This document shows positions 25,576 through 33,315 of a stretch of 51,728 nt of DNA, one piece after another. The notes beneath the pieces were generated by a model. The model did not search any database. It saw only the letters and a list, made by a program, of their open reading frames with translations, and was not told the DNA's origin. Positions within the stretch are counted from its first letter, which is position 1, and each line of letters starts with the position of its first letter. The DNA lies in contig DBTR01000069.1 in assembly GCA_002307145.1 (NCBI GenBank), positions 1 through 51,728 of the forward strand. Reading direction: 5' to 3'. Both the position numbers and the translations under genes were made by a program. The DNA comes from Rhodospirillum sp. UBA1311. Lineage in GTDB: Bacteria > Pseudomonadota > Alphaproteobacteria > Rhodospirillales > Rhodospirillaceae.

Positions 25576-27117
25576 ATGAATGAGTCCTTCGACTTCCGCG
25601 ATCTGTTCGTCTTCGATCTGGCGAACAACCATCAGGGCAGCGTCGAACACGCATTGAACATCGTGCGCGGTGTCGGTGCTGCGGTCCGCAAGCGCGGCGT
25701 GCGCGGGGTGTTCAAGTTCCAGTTCCGGCAACTCGATACCTTCGTCCACCCGGCGCACCAGAAGCAGAGCGACAACAAGCACATCCCGCGCTTCCTCGCC
25801 ACTCGGCTGGAGCGCAAGGATTATAAGGTTCTGCTCGATGCGGTGCGCGCCGAGGGGATGCTTTCGATGTGCACGCCGTTCGACGAAGAGTCGGTCGACG
25901 TGATCACGGAGATGGGCTTCGACCTGATCAAGGTCGCGAGCTGCTCGGCCAAGGATTGGCCGCTCCTGGAGAAGATCGCGGACTCGAACCTGCCGGTGAT
26001 CTTCTCCACCGGCGGGCTGCAGCTCGCCAACATCGACGACCTGGTGAGCTTCTTCGATCACCGCGGCTGCGAATACGCGATCATGCACTGCGTCTCGCTG
26101 TACCCGATCCCGGACGACAAGTTCCACCTCAACCAGATCGACGTGCTGAAGGGCCGCTACCGCAACCGGGTGATCGGCTGGTCGACCCACGAGAACCCCG
26201 ACGACGTTCTGCCGGTGACGGTGGCGATCGCCAAGGGCGCGCAAATGTTCGAACGCCATGTCGGCATCGCCACCGACAAGATCACGCTGAACGCCTACTC
26301 CTCGACGCCGGAACAGGTCGACGCCTGGATCGCGGCTGCCCAGCACGCTGCGGTGTTGTGCGGCTCGACCGAGCGGGTGACCGACGCCGACGAGATCGCG
26401 TCGCTCGACTCGCTGCGTCGCGGCGTATTCGCCAAGACCGGGATCAAGAAGGGGCAGGTGATCGGCCGCGATCAGGTCTACTTCGCGATGCCGTATCAGG
26501 ACGGCCAAGTCGATTCCGGTCATTGGCGCGCCGGGATCATCGCCGAGGCCGACGTCAAGGCGGACGCCCCGGTGCTGCGCACCGCGGTGAAGGTGCCCCT
26601 CGATCCCGACTACAAGGTGATCAAGGACGCCGTCCACGAGGTCAAGGCGTTGTTGAACGAGGCGCGCATCGCCCTCAACAGCGAGTTCGAGGTCGAGTAC
26701 TCCCACCATTACGGAATCGCCAAATTCCGCGAGATCGGCGCGGTGATCATCAACGTGATCAATCGCGAATACTGCAAGAAGGTTCTGGTCCAGCTCGCCG
26801 GGCAGAAGCACCCGGCGCACTACCACAAGCTCAAGGAAGAGACCTTCCAGGTGCTGCACGGAGAGTTGCGGATCACTGTGGATGGTCGCGAACGCACCCT
26901 CCTGCCGGGCGACACCTGCCTGGTGATGCCGGGCGTCTGGCACAGCTTCTGGACCCCCACCGGCTGCGTCATGGAAGAGGTCTCGACCACCCACCACAAC
27001 AACGACTCGGTCTACAAGGACAAGGCGATCAACGAACTCGAACGCCATCAGCGCAAGACCAAGGTCAACCACTGGGGTCGTTGGCAGTTGGCCGAGCGCG
27101 CCAACCGTCAGCAGTAA
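25576..27117 (+). CDS. NeuB-family synthase fused to a C-terminal cupin domain
   Basis: A 513-residue composite. Residues 10 to about 260 form a NeuB-type barrel: FDLANNHQG (13-21), CTPFD (99-103), KVASCSAKDW (119-128), STGG, GWSTHEN (201-207), FERHVG (225-230). A SAF-like part (SLRRGVFAKTGIKKGQVI) follows. Residues about 385-470 are a cupin: motif 1 is HYHKLKEE (415-422) with His415, His417 and Glu421/422; motif 2 is PGVWH (452-456). The NeuB active site is altered: where the standard enzyme has Glu in KIGSGE, this has Ser124; the Glu of AEIG is Asp14; the Asp of SDH is Thr. The histidines remain. It probably makes a different 2-keto acid sugar, the cupin perhaps acting as a sugar isomerase or metal site. 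It sits between a Gfo/Idh gene and a GT/neuA pair. Confidence 0.85.
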   Translation: MNESFDFRDLFVFDLANNHQGSVEHALNIVRGVGAAVRKRGVRGVFKFQFRQLDTFVHPAHQKQSDNKHIPRFLATRLERKDYKVLLDAVRAEGMLSMCTPFDEESVDVITEMGFDLIKVASCSAKDWPLLEKIADSNLPVIFSTGGLQLANIDDLVSFFDHRGCEYAIMHCVSLYPIPDDKFHLNQIDVLKGRYRNRVIGWSTHENPDDVLPVTVAIAKGAQMFERHVGIATDKITLNAYSSTPEQVDAWIAAAQHAAVLCGSTERVTDADEIASLDSLRRGVFAKTGIKKGQVIGRDQVYFAMPYQDGQVDSGHWRAGIIAEADVKADAPVLRTAVKVPLDPDYKVIKDAVHEVKALLNEARIALNSEFEVEYSHHYGIAKFREIGAVIINVINREYCKKVLVQLAGQKHPAHYHKLKEETFQVLHGELRITVDGRERTLLPGDTCLVMPGVWHSFWTPTGCVMEEVSTTHHNNDSVYKDKAINELERHQRKTKVNHWGRWQLAERANRQQ

Positions 27118-27136
27118 AGCTTCCGTCGCGTCCGAT

Positions 27137-27169
27137 TCCGGCCCTGGGCGCTCGTCGCCCGAGGCCGGA
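27137..27169 (+). terminator. GC-rich hairpin in the 99-base gap after NeuB-cupin
   Basis: Seven base pairs (TCCGGCC at 27137-27143 with GGCCGGA at 27163-27169), then an internal mismatch and a G-U pair, then five more (GGGCG at 27146-27150 with CGCCC at 27156-27160) around the loop CTCGT. No run of T follows, so it is not a complete intrinsic terminator. It could be an RNA processing or stability element, or an attenuator inside the long operon. It is the most obvious internal hairpin I found between genes of the cluster. Confidence 0.5.
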
Positions 27170-27216
27170 GTTCGCCAGTTTTCGGACGGAAATTCATAAG
27201 AAGAAGTGCGGGACGA

Positions 27217-28623
27217 ATGAAAAAGCTCAAGATCGTGTGCATGCTGGAATCGGATCCTGAGATCCGGAATTTTCTTCTCAGCAGATCTTTGGAGCCGCTG
27301 TTCGCACAACATGACGTAACCCTGCTACTGCCGCCGAACGGTTACGAGCGGGTCAAGTTCGACGTCGCTTCGCTCAACCTTCCAATCCCGATCCGGCACG
27401 TCTCGATCCCGGCTAAGCGGTTTACGCTCTGGCGGCGGCGCTACATTTTCGACCAGATGCGGCCACGCCTCAGCCTCCGCTGGTGGCGGATCTGGTCCAC
27501 TTGGCTGGGAGCGATCGGATGGAAAGCGGGGGTGATCTATGGCCTTGCCAACTTACCCGGCGTCCGCACCATCGTCGACCGCACCTATGATCGACGCCTG
27601 AAGGCCGTCCCGGCGGAGGAATTCGCGGCGACGATCCGCGAACTGAAGCCGGATATCCTGATCCATCCGAGCACGTTCGGCGGTTACTTCATCAATGACA
27701 TGATCGCCGAAGGCAAGGCCCAGGGCATCCCCACGATGCTGCTGATGAATTCCTGGGACAATCCCGGCACCAAGCGCGCGACATCCGGCAAGGCCGATTG
27801 GGTCGCGGTCTGGGGCGAGCAGACCAAGCGGCATACCGAGTTCTTCATGGGAATTCCGTCGGAGCGGATCCTCAAGCTCGGCGCGGCACAGTTCGAAGCC
27901 TACCGTCCCGCGCCGCGCCTGACCCGCGCGGAATTCCGCGCCGAGCATGGCATCGCCGAGGACATGCCGATTCTGCTCTATGCCGGTTCGAGCCGCGGCC
28001 GCAAGGAGGCGCTTCACCTGAAGTGGCTGAACGAGGCGATCGAAAACGGCACGTTGCCCCGGGTCACTGTCCTCTATCGCCCGCACCCGTGGGGTATCGC
28101 CCGCGACCAGGCCCAGGAAATTCTGGACGCCGGCTGGAAGCACGTGCGGATCGAAAACTCGATGCGCACCTTCATCGAGGACACCGCCGCTGGGCGCAAG
28201 CCGGCCGGCTTCCTGATGGCCGAGTATGCGCGCACCCATGACATCCTGAGTTCGGTCGACATGGTGATTTCGCCGCTGTCGACGATGATCGTCGAAGGCG
28301 CGTTGCACGGCCTCCCGGCGATGTGCTTCTACGCCCAGGAAGAGGAAGGCAAGAGCCTCTGGACGCGCGGGGTGAAGAAGCTCCCGCACTTCGAGGAGAT
28401 CTTCACCTCGCCGGTGGTGCTGGTGTGCCGCAACTATCCCGAATTTCTGCCGAAGGTGGCGACGCTGATCGGCCGCGCGGGCGACCCCGAGTTCCGCGAG
28501 CGGATCGTCAAGGAGATGCGCTACTTTGCGGAGTTCCATCCGGTGTCCTACGGGGCGGCGGTGCTGGAACATCTCGATCGTCTGTTCCCCGAGAACGATA
28601 TGCCGGAAAGGAATGCGTCATGA
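27217..28623 (+). CDS. Glycosyltransferase-like protein, GT-B fold (CDP-glycerol-transferase-like)
   Basis: A 468-residue protein. The N-terminal half begins LKIVCMLESDPEIRNFLLSRSLEPLF. The centre has MLLMNSWDNPGTKRATSGKADWVAVWGEQTK and ILLYAGSSRGRKE; the C-terminal half has VTVLYRPHPWG (RPHP at residues 288-291) and LSSVDMVISPLSTMIVEGALHGLPAMCF. The PHP turn and the S-T-x-x-x-E-G-A segment before a Pro-x-hydrophobic strand are typical of GT-B enzymes of capsule and teichoic-acid type. It is followed by a neuA-type gene with a 4-base overlap, so a nonulosonyltransferase role is a reasonable guess. ATG 27217 follows 99 bases of non-coding DNA that holds a hairpin. Confidence 0.7.
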   Translation: MKKLKIVCMLESDPEIRNFLLSRSLEPLFAQHDVTLLLPPNGYERVKFDVASLNLPIPIRHVSIPAKRFTLWRRRYIFDQMRPRLSLRWWRIWSTWLGAIGWKAGVIYGLANLPGVRTIVDRTYDRRLKAVPAEEFAATIRELKPDILIHPSTFGGYFINDMIAEGKAQGIPTMLLMNSWDNPGTKRATSGKADWVAVWGEQTKRHTEFFMGIPSERILKLGAAQFEAYRPAPRLTRAEFRAEHGIAEDMPILLYAGSSRGRKEALHLKWLNEAIENGTLPRVTVLYRPHPWGIARDQAQEILDAGWKHVRIENSMRTFIEDTAAGRKPAGFLMAEYARTHDILSSVDMVISPLSTMIVEGALHGLPAMCFYAQEEEGKSLWTRGVKKLPHFEEIFTSPVVLVCRNYPEFLPKVATLIGRAGDPEFRERIVKEMRYFAEFHPVSYGAAVLEHLDRLFPENDMPERNAS

Positions 28624-29342
28624 TCGGCTCGAAGCGGGTGCTTGCGGTGGTTCCGGCGCGGGGTGGGAGCAAGGGGATTCCCTTGAAGAACCTCAAGCCG
28701 GTGCGGGGCGTGCCGCTGGTGGCGCTGGTCGGCGAGGTGATCGCGCAGATGCCCGAGATCGACCGCACGGTGGTCTCCACCGACCACGATGAAATCGCCA
28801 AGGTCGCCGAGGCGGCGGGGATCGCCGCGCCGTTCCGGCGGCCGGAGACGCTCTCCGGCGACCGGATCGGCGATCTCGAAGTGCTGACCCATGCGCTGCT
28901 CGCGTCCGAGGAACTCGATGGCGTGATCTACGACATCGTGCTGATGCTCCAGCCGACGTCGCCCCTGCGCGAGGTCGCCGACGTGCGCGCCTGCCTGACC
29001 AAGCTGGTGGACGAGAACTGGGACGCGGTGTGGACGGTGTCCGAGACCGACTCGAAGGGGCATCCTCTGAAGCAGCTTACTCTCGCCGCCGACGGCGCGA
29101 TGGATTACTACGACCCGGCGGGCGCGGCGATCATCGCGCGCCAACAACTCAAGCCGGTTTACCACCGCAACGGCGTCGCCTATGCAATCAGTCGCGCCTG
29201 TCTGCTCGACCAGAAGTCGATCAAAGGCGCGCGCACCGCGGCGGTGGTGGTGCCCGGCGACCACGTCAGCATCGATACGTTGTGGGATCTGGAGCTCGTC
29301 GAATATATCCTCTCGCGCCGCTCTGCCGCCGTCGATGCCTGA
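28620..29342 (+). CDS. neuA: CMP-nonulosonate cytidylyltransferase (NeuA/LegF family), second copy
   Basis: A 241-residue CMP-sugar synthetase: LAVVPARGGSKGIPLKNLKPV at the N-terminus, VVSTDHDEIAKVA, MLQPTSPLREVADV and a C-terminal VSIDTLWDLELVEYIL. These are the CTP-binding and metal-binding signatures of NeuA/LegF. The sequence is clearly different from the copy at 13859 (GIPLKNL against RLPRKNI; VSIDTLWDLE against DIDDALDF), so the two likely serve different nonulosonic acids. ATG 28620 overlaps the previous stop (ATGA), with GGAAAGGA as ribosome site. Proximity to NeuB-cupin and legB suggests it activates the product of one of these rather than pseudaminate. Confidence 0.88.
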   Translation: MIGSKRVLAVVPARGGSKGIPLKNLKPVRGVPLVALVGEVIAQMPEIDRTVVSTDHDEIAKVAEAAGIAAPFRRPETLSGDRIGDLEVLTHALLASEELDGVIYDIVLMLQPTSPLREVADVRACLTKLVDENWDAVWTVSETDSKGHPLKQLTLAADGAMDYYDPAGAAIIARQQLKPVYHRNGVAYAISRACLLDQKSIKGARTAAVVVPGDHVSIDTLWDLELVEYILSRRSAAVDA

Positions 29343-30474
29343 GACGAATCCTTGCCCTCGGGTGGTCTATCTGGTCAAGGCCGGGCGTGAGGAGCGCATG
29401 GTTGCCAATGCGCCGCGCGAATTTTTCTATGGTTTTTCCGAGCTTGCTGCCGCGGGGGCAGATGTTCGTCTGTTACCTGACTCCGCCCTCGGCTTCGACG
29501 GCCGACGCGCCGGCGTTCTCGCGCGTGGCTTCAACGCGCTGATCTATCGCCTCGCCGGCATTCCGGCACTTGCCGCCTGGCGCCTCGCGACGTCGCGGCG
29601 ACGGCTTGGCGGTGCAGATCTGGTCTTCGTCACCACCAATACCTTCGGAATCGGCCTCGCGCTGCTCAAGCGCTTCGGACTTCTGCGGGCGAAGGTGTTG
29701 TTTCTCGCCATGGGGCTCGTGGAGCCGCATACGCCGCGTCGCTGGCGGCTAGTGTTCCGCTGGGTTCTGCGCGACGTGGCGGTGCTGGCGCTGGCCGAGC
29801 AGGACGCGAGGCTGCTGACGGAAGTGCTGCGGCGACAGGTGGCGTATGTTCCTTTCGGCGTCGACAAGACATTCTGGACGCCCGCTCCGGACGCGGTGGA
29901 CGGCGGCTATATCCTCAGCATCGGCAATGACCGGCACCGTGACTTCGCCACTCTGGTCGCAGCTTGGCGGCCCGAATTTCCTCTGCTCAAGATCGTCACC
30001 CATCTTCCGGTGGAAACCGCCGCCGCCAACGTCGAAGTGATCCGCGGCGACTGGCACAGCCAGGCGCTCAGCGATGCGGAAATCCGCGAGCTGATGCGGC
30101 TGGCGCGGTTCGTCGTGCTGCCGATCCGCAATACCGTGCAGCCCTCCGGGCAAAGCGCGGCGCTCCAGGCGATGGCTTGCGGCAAGGCGGTGCTGGTGAC
30201 CGATTATCCGGGACTATGGAATCGCGAAGTCATGCGTGATGGCGAAACCTGCATCCTGCTGGGTGCGCCGGGCGACGGCGTGGCGATTTCGCACACCGTG
30301 GCGCGGGTCCTTGCCGCGCCAGAAGCGCTGGAGCGGATCGGCGCGGCGGCGCGAAGGGTGATCGAGGATCGCCTCAACACCGAAGTCATGGCTACCGACC
30401 TGCGCGTCCAGATGGAACGATGTCTCGGACGCACCCTCGTCGAAAATGCCCCCCGCACGGAAGGTGCCGCATGA
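29335..30474 (+). CDS. Glycosyltransferase, group 1 type
   Basis: A 379-residue GT-B enzyme. The C-terminal donor half carries YILSIGNDRHRDFATLVAAW, RFVVLPIRNTVQPSGQSAALQAMACGKAVLVTDYPG and a following glycine-rich loop. The family's usual E-x7-E appears as SGQSAALQAM, with Gln in place of both glutamates, so the enzyme is from a divergent subfamily. Start ATG 29335 overlaps the neuA stop by eight bases; the open frame upstream of it belongs to the neuA region. Overlap with the next glycosyltransferase gene is four bases. The donor is unknown. Confidence 0.78.
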   Translation: MPETNPCPRVVYLVKAGREERMVANAPREFFYGFSELAAAGADVRLLPDSALGFDGRRAGVLARGFNALIYRLAGIPALAAWRLATSRRRLGGADLVFVTTNTFGIGLALLKRFGLLRAKVLFLAMGLVEPHTPRRWRLVFRWVLRDVAVLALAEQDARLLTEVLRRQVAYVPFGVDKTFWTPAPDAVDGGYILSIGNDRHRDFATLVAAWRPEFPLLKIVTHLPVETAAANVEVIRGDWHSQALSDAEIRELMRLARFVVLPIRNTVQPSGQSAALQAMACGKAVLVTDYPGLWNREVMRDGETCILLGAPGDGVAISHTVARVLAAPEALERIGAAARRVIEDRLNTEVMATDLRVQMERCLGRTLVENAPRTEGAA

Positions 30475-31493
30475 AGCTCGCGATCGGGTATCACGTCCAG
30501 GATGGTCCGTGGGGCGGCGGCAATGCCTTCGCCCGTTCGCTTGCGGACGCGGCGGCTACGCGCGGCGACACCGTGGTCTACGACCTCGCCGATCCCGATA
30601 TCGACCTGATCCTGATGACCGATCCGCGCGCACACAGCCCGAACATCTCGTTCGGGCCGGGCGCGATCCTGCGCTACCTCACGCTTCGCAATCCCCGTGC
30701 CGTGGTGGTGCACCGGATTAACGAATGCGACGAGCGCAAGGGCACGCGACGGATGAACGGCCTGTTGTCGCGCGCCAACTACGCCGCCGACCACACCGTG
30801 CTGATCGCCTCGTGGCTCAAGGACCTTGCGGTGTGGAGGAACGAGGCACCGCATTCGGTGATCCTCAACGGCGCCGACACCCGGATATTCCGCCCCGATC
30901 CCGCCAACGACTGGGACGGCACGTCGTCGCTCAAGCTCGTCACGCACCACTGGGGGGGCAATCGCCTGAAGGGTTTCGACATCTACGAAACCCTCGATCG
31001 CCTGATCGATGATCCGGCTTGGCGCGGACGGCTGGCGTTCAGCTATGTCGGCAACCTTCCCCAAGGCGTTCCGCTTGCGCATAGTCGCACCGTCGCGCCG
31101 CTTTCCGGCGCGCCGCTCGCCGCCGAGATCGCCTCGCATCACGTCTATGTCACCGGTTCGGTCAATGAGCCCGCCGGGATGCACCATGTCGAGGGCGCGC
31201 TCTGCGGCTTGCCGTTGCTCTTCCGCCGGAGTGGCGCGCTGCCCGAGTATTGCAGCGATTTCGGCTTCGGCTTCGACGATGCGGAGGGCTTTGTTGCGGC
31301 CCTCAAGCGGATGTTTGACGAATACCCACGCCTGCGTGCGAAGATGCCTGAGTACGCCAATACCGCCACACGGATGTGCGGCCAATACCTTGAACTGTTC
31401 GACGACCTGCTGGCGCGCCGCGACGAGATCGTTGCCCACCGCCGCCTCTGGCGCAGCCCCTGGTTGGTGCTGCGCAACCAGATTCCGTTCTAG
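30471..31493 (+). CDS. Glycosyltransferase, GT4-like
   Basis: A 340-residue protein with a short N-terminal half (LAIGYHVQDGPWGGGNAFARSLADAA). The donor half includes HWGGNRLKGFDIYE and VTGSVNEPAGMHHVEGALCGLPLLFRRSGALPEYC, where EPAGMHHVE is an exact E-x7-E motif of GT4-type enzymes. It starts inside the stop of the previous glycosyltransferase gene (ATGA at 30471) and is followed ten bases later by a methyltransferase with an AGGAG site. It most likely adds a sugar to the lipid-linked glycan. Specificity is unknown. Confidence 0.78.
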   Translation: MKLAIGYHVQDGPWGGGNAFARSLADAAATRGDTVVYDLADPDIDLILMTDPRAHSPNISFGPGAILRYLTLRNPRAVVVHRINECDERKGTRRMNGLLSRANYAADHTVLIASWLKDLAVWRNEAPHSVILNGADTRIFRPDPANDWDGTSSLKLVTHHWGGNRLKGFDIYETLDRLIDDPAWRGRLAFSYVGNLPQGVPLAHSRTVAPLSGAPLAAEIASHHVYVTGSVNEPAGMHHVEGALCGLPLLFRRSGALPEYCSDFGFGFDDAEGFVAALKRMFDEYPRLRAKMPEYANTATRMCGQYLELFDDLLARRDEIVAHRRLWRSPWLVLRNQIPF

Positions 31494-31503
31494 GAGACGC
31501 CGG

Positions 31504-32298
31504 ATGCGCAAGGATTACATGGTCGCCGCCGAATCCGCCGGGCTCGACGAGACCGATTTCGTCGAAGCGCATTGGACTAAGGTGTGGGAGAGGGAAGGCG
31601 GTCCGCAGGGCCGCCTGAAACGGATCGCGCGTCAGGACGAATTCCGCCTGATGATGCCCTATCTGAAGTCGCTGCCGAAAGGGGCGCGGATTCTCGACGG
31701 CGGCTGTGGCCTTGGCGACTGGGTTCTGGCGATCAACCGGGAGGGATTCTCCAGCGTTGGTCTCGACCTGAGTCGTAAGACGATCGAACAGTTGCAGGCG
31801 CACTTTCCCGAGACGGAGTTCCTCGCTGGCGACATCCGCGCCACCGGCTTCCCCTCCGAATCCTTCGATGCCTATTTCTCGTGGGGCGTGTTCGAGCATT
31901 TCGAGAACGGCCCGCAGGATTGCATCCGCGAGGCGCTACGCCTGCTCAAGCCGGGCGGGTTGCTGTTCGCTTCGGTGCCGCTCGACAACCTCCGGCACGC
32001 CTTGCGCGGGTCGCGGGAGAAGCCCTCGGCGCTCACGTCGCCGGTCCGGTTCTACCAATATCGCTTCACCCGTGCGGAGTGGAGCCGGGAACTCGGCATC
32101 GGCGGCTTCGAGGTCCTGGGCGTCCATCCGATCCACAAGCGGCAGGGCGTCTTGCGCTTCCTTCATCATCAGTTCGGGCTGCCCTACGGGTGGTTCTTCA
32201 CTCGCGGCCTGGCGTTTGCGCTCGCGCCGTTCGTTCCCGGAAACCTGATCGGGCACATGGTTCTCGCCGTCGCTCGCAAGCCCGCCGTCGCGCCGTAA
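31504..32298 (+). CDS. SAM-dependent methyltransferase
   Basis: A 264-residue class I methyltransferase. SAM loop ILDGGCGLGDWVLAI, acidic motif VGLDLSRKTIEQL, motif IV-like FDAYFSWGVFEHFENG and ALRLLKPGGLLFASVP all fit the UbiE/methyltransf_11 fold. Start ATG 31504 has AGGAG at 31492-31496. It probably O-methylates a sugar of the glycan or caps chain growth; terminal methyltransferases are common in O-antigen clusters. No domain beyond the Rossmann fold is visible, apart from a hydrophobic C-terminal segment (FALAPFVPGNLIGHMVLAV). Confidence 0.82.
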   Translation: MRKDYMVAAESAGLDETDFVEAHWTKVWEREGGPQGRLKRIARQDEFRLMMPYLKSLPKGARILDGGCGLGDWVLAINREGFSSVGLDLSRKTIEQLQAHFPETEFLAGDIRATGFPSESFDAYFSWGVFEHFENGPQDCIREALRLLKPGGLLFASVPLDNLRHALRGSREKPSALTSPVRFYQYRFTRAEWSRELGIGGFEVLGVHPIHKRQGVLRFLHHQFGLPYGWFFTRGLAFALAPFVPGNLIGHMVLAVARKPAVAP

Positions 32299-32313
32299 GG
32301 CCGAAAGACACTC

Positions 32314-33315
32314 ATGAACCAGACCACCAAGACCGCATTGATCTTCGGCGTTTCCGGCCAGGATGGCGCATTCCTCGCGCGCTCGCTGTTGGCGAAGGGC
32401 TACGTCGTGCACGGTTCGTCCCGCGATGCGGAGGCGAGTGGCTTCGCCGGGTTGTGCGTGCTCGGCGTGCGCGACCGGGTGACGGTGCATTCCACCGCGC
32501 TCACCGACTTCCGCTCGGTGCTGCAGACGATCTCGCGGGTCGAGCCGGACGAGATCTACAATCTCTCGGGGCAGAGTTCGGTCGGGCTGTCGTTCCAGCA
32601 GCCGGTGGAAACCCTGGAGAGCGTTGCGACCGCAACCCTCAATGTTCTCGAAACCCTGCGGTTTCTCGGGGCGAAGACGCGCTTCTACAACGCCGGATCG
32701 TCGGAGTGCTTCGGCAACACCGGCGATGCTCCGGCCGACGAAACCACACCCTTCCACCCGCGCAGCCCGTATGCCGTCGCCAAGGCCACCGCGTTCTGGG
32801 AAGTCGCCAACTACCGCGAGAGCTACGGACTGTTCGCCTGTTCAGGGATTCTGTTCAATCACGAATCGCCGCTGCGTCCGGCGCGCTTCGTCACCAGCAA
32901 GATTGCGGCGGCGGCGGCGCGGATCGCGCACGAGGGCGGCGGCCAAGTTTCGCTCGGCGACGTCTCGGTGCGGCGCGACTGGGGCTGGGCGCCCGAGTAC
33001 GTCGAGGCGATGTGGGCGATGTTGCAGCAACCCGAGCCCGAGGACTTTGTTATTGCCACGGGCGAGGTGAACGCGCTTGAGGACTTCGTCGCCGCTGCGT
33101 TCGCCGCTGCGGGGCTCGACTGGCGGGCGCATGTGAATCTCGATTCCGGTCTGCTTCGTCCGTCGGAAATCCGCTCCGGCTACGGCGACGCGGCAAAGGC
33201 CCGGCAACGCCTCGGCTGGTCGGCGAAAACCCGCATGGCCGATGTGGCGCGGCGCATGGTCGCGGCCGAAACCGCCCGCCTCCAGGGTCAACCTCTCGAC
33301 GGATTTCTCTCGTGA
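32314..33315 (+). CDS. GDP-mannose 4,6-dehydratase-like protein, divergent paralogue
   Basis: A 333-residue extended SDR of the GMD branch: LIFGVSGQDGAFLARSLLAKGYVVHG at the N-terminus, NLSGQSSVGLSFQQP, AGSSECFGNT, PYAVAKATAFWEVANYRESYG and LFNHESPLRPARFVTSKI, which align in order with the gene at 1-1046. It differs in lacking the KRRASSFNT segment after VHG (here SSRDAEASGF) and in being about 30-40 residues shorter. It may use another GDP-hexose or have lost activity on GDP-mannose. The catalytic Tyr-xxx-Lys (YAVAK) and Ser-Ser-Glu are kept. It starts 15 bases after the methyltransferase stop and overlaps the next gene by four bases (GTGA). Confidence 0.85.
   Translation: MNQTTKTALIFGVSGQDGAFLARSLLAKGYVVHGSSRDAEASGFAGLCVLGVRDRVTVHSTALTDFRSVLQTISRVEPDEIYNLSGQSSVGLSFQQPVETLESVATATLNVLETLRFLGAKTRFYNAGSSECFGNTGDAPADETTPFHPRSPYAVAKATAFWEVANYRESYGLFACSGILFNHESPLRPARFVTSKIAAAAARIAHEGGGQVSLGDVSVRRDWGWAPEYVEAMWAMLQQPEPEDFVIATGEVNALEDFVAAAFAAAGLDWRAHVNLDSGLLRPSEIRSGYGDAAKARQRLGWSAKTRMADVARRMVAAETARLQGQPLDGFLS

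Noticed and set aside
24397..27312. A very long minus-strand open frame (over 900 codons) across legB, Gfo/Idh and NeuB-cupin genes
   Set aside because: It is antisense to three genes with clear family motifs and its translation shows no family. Such frames are common in DNA with high GC at third codon positions.
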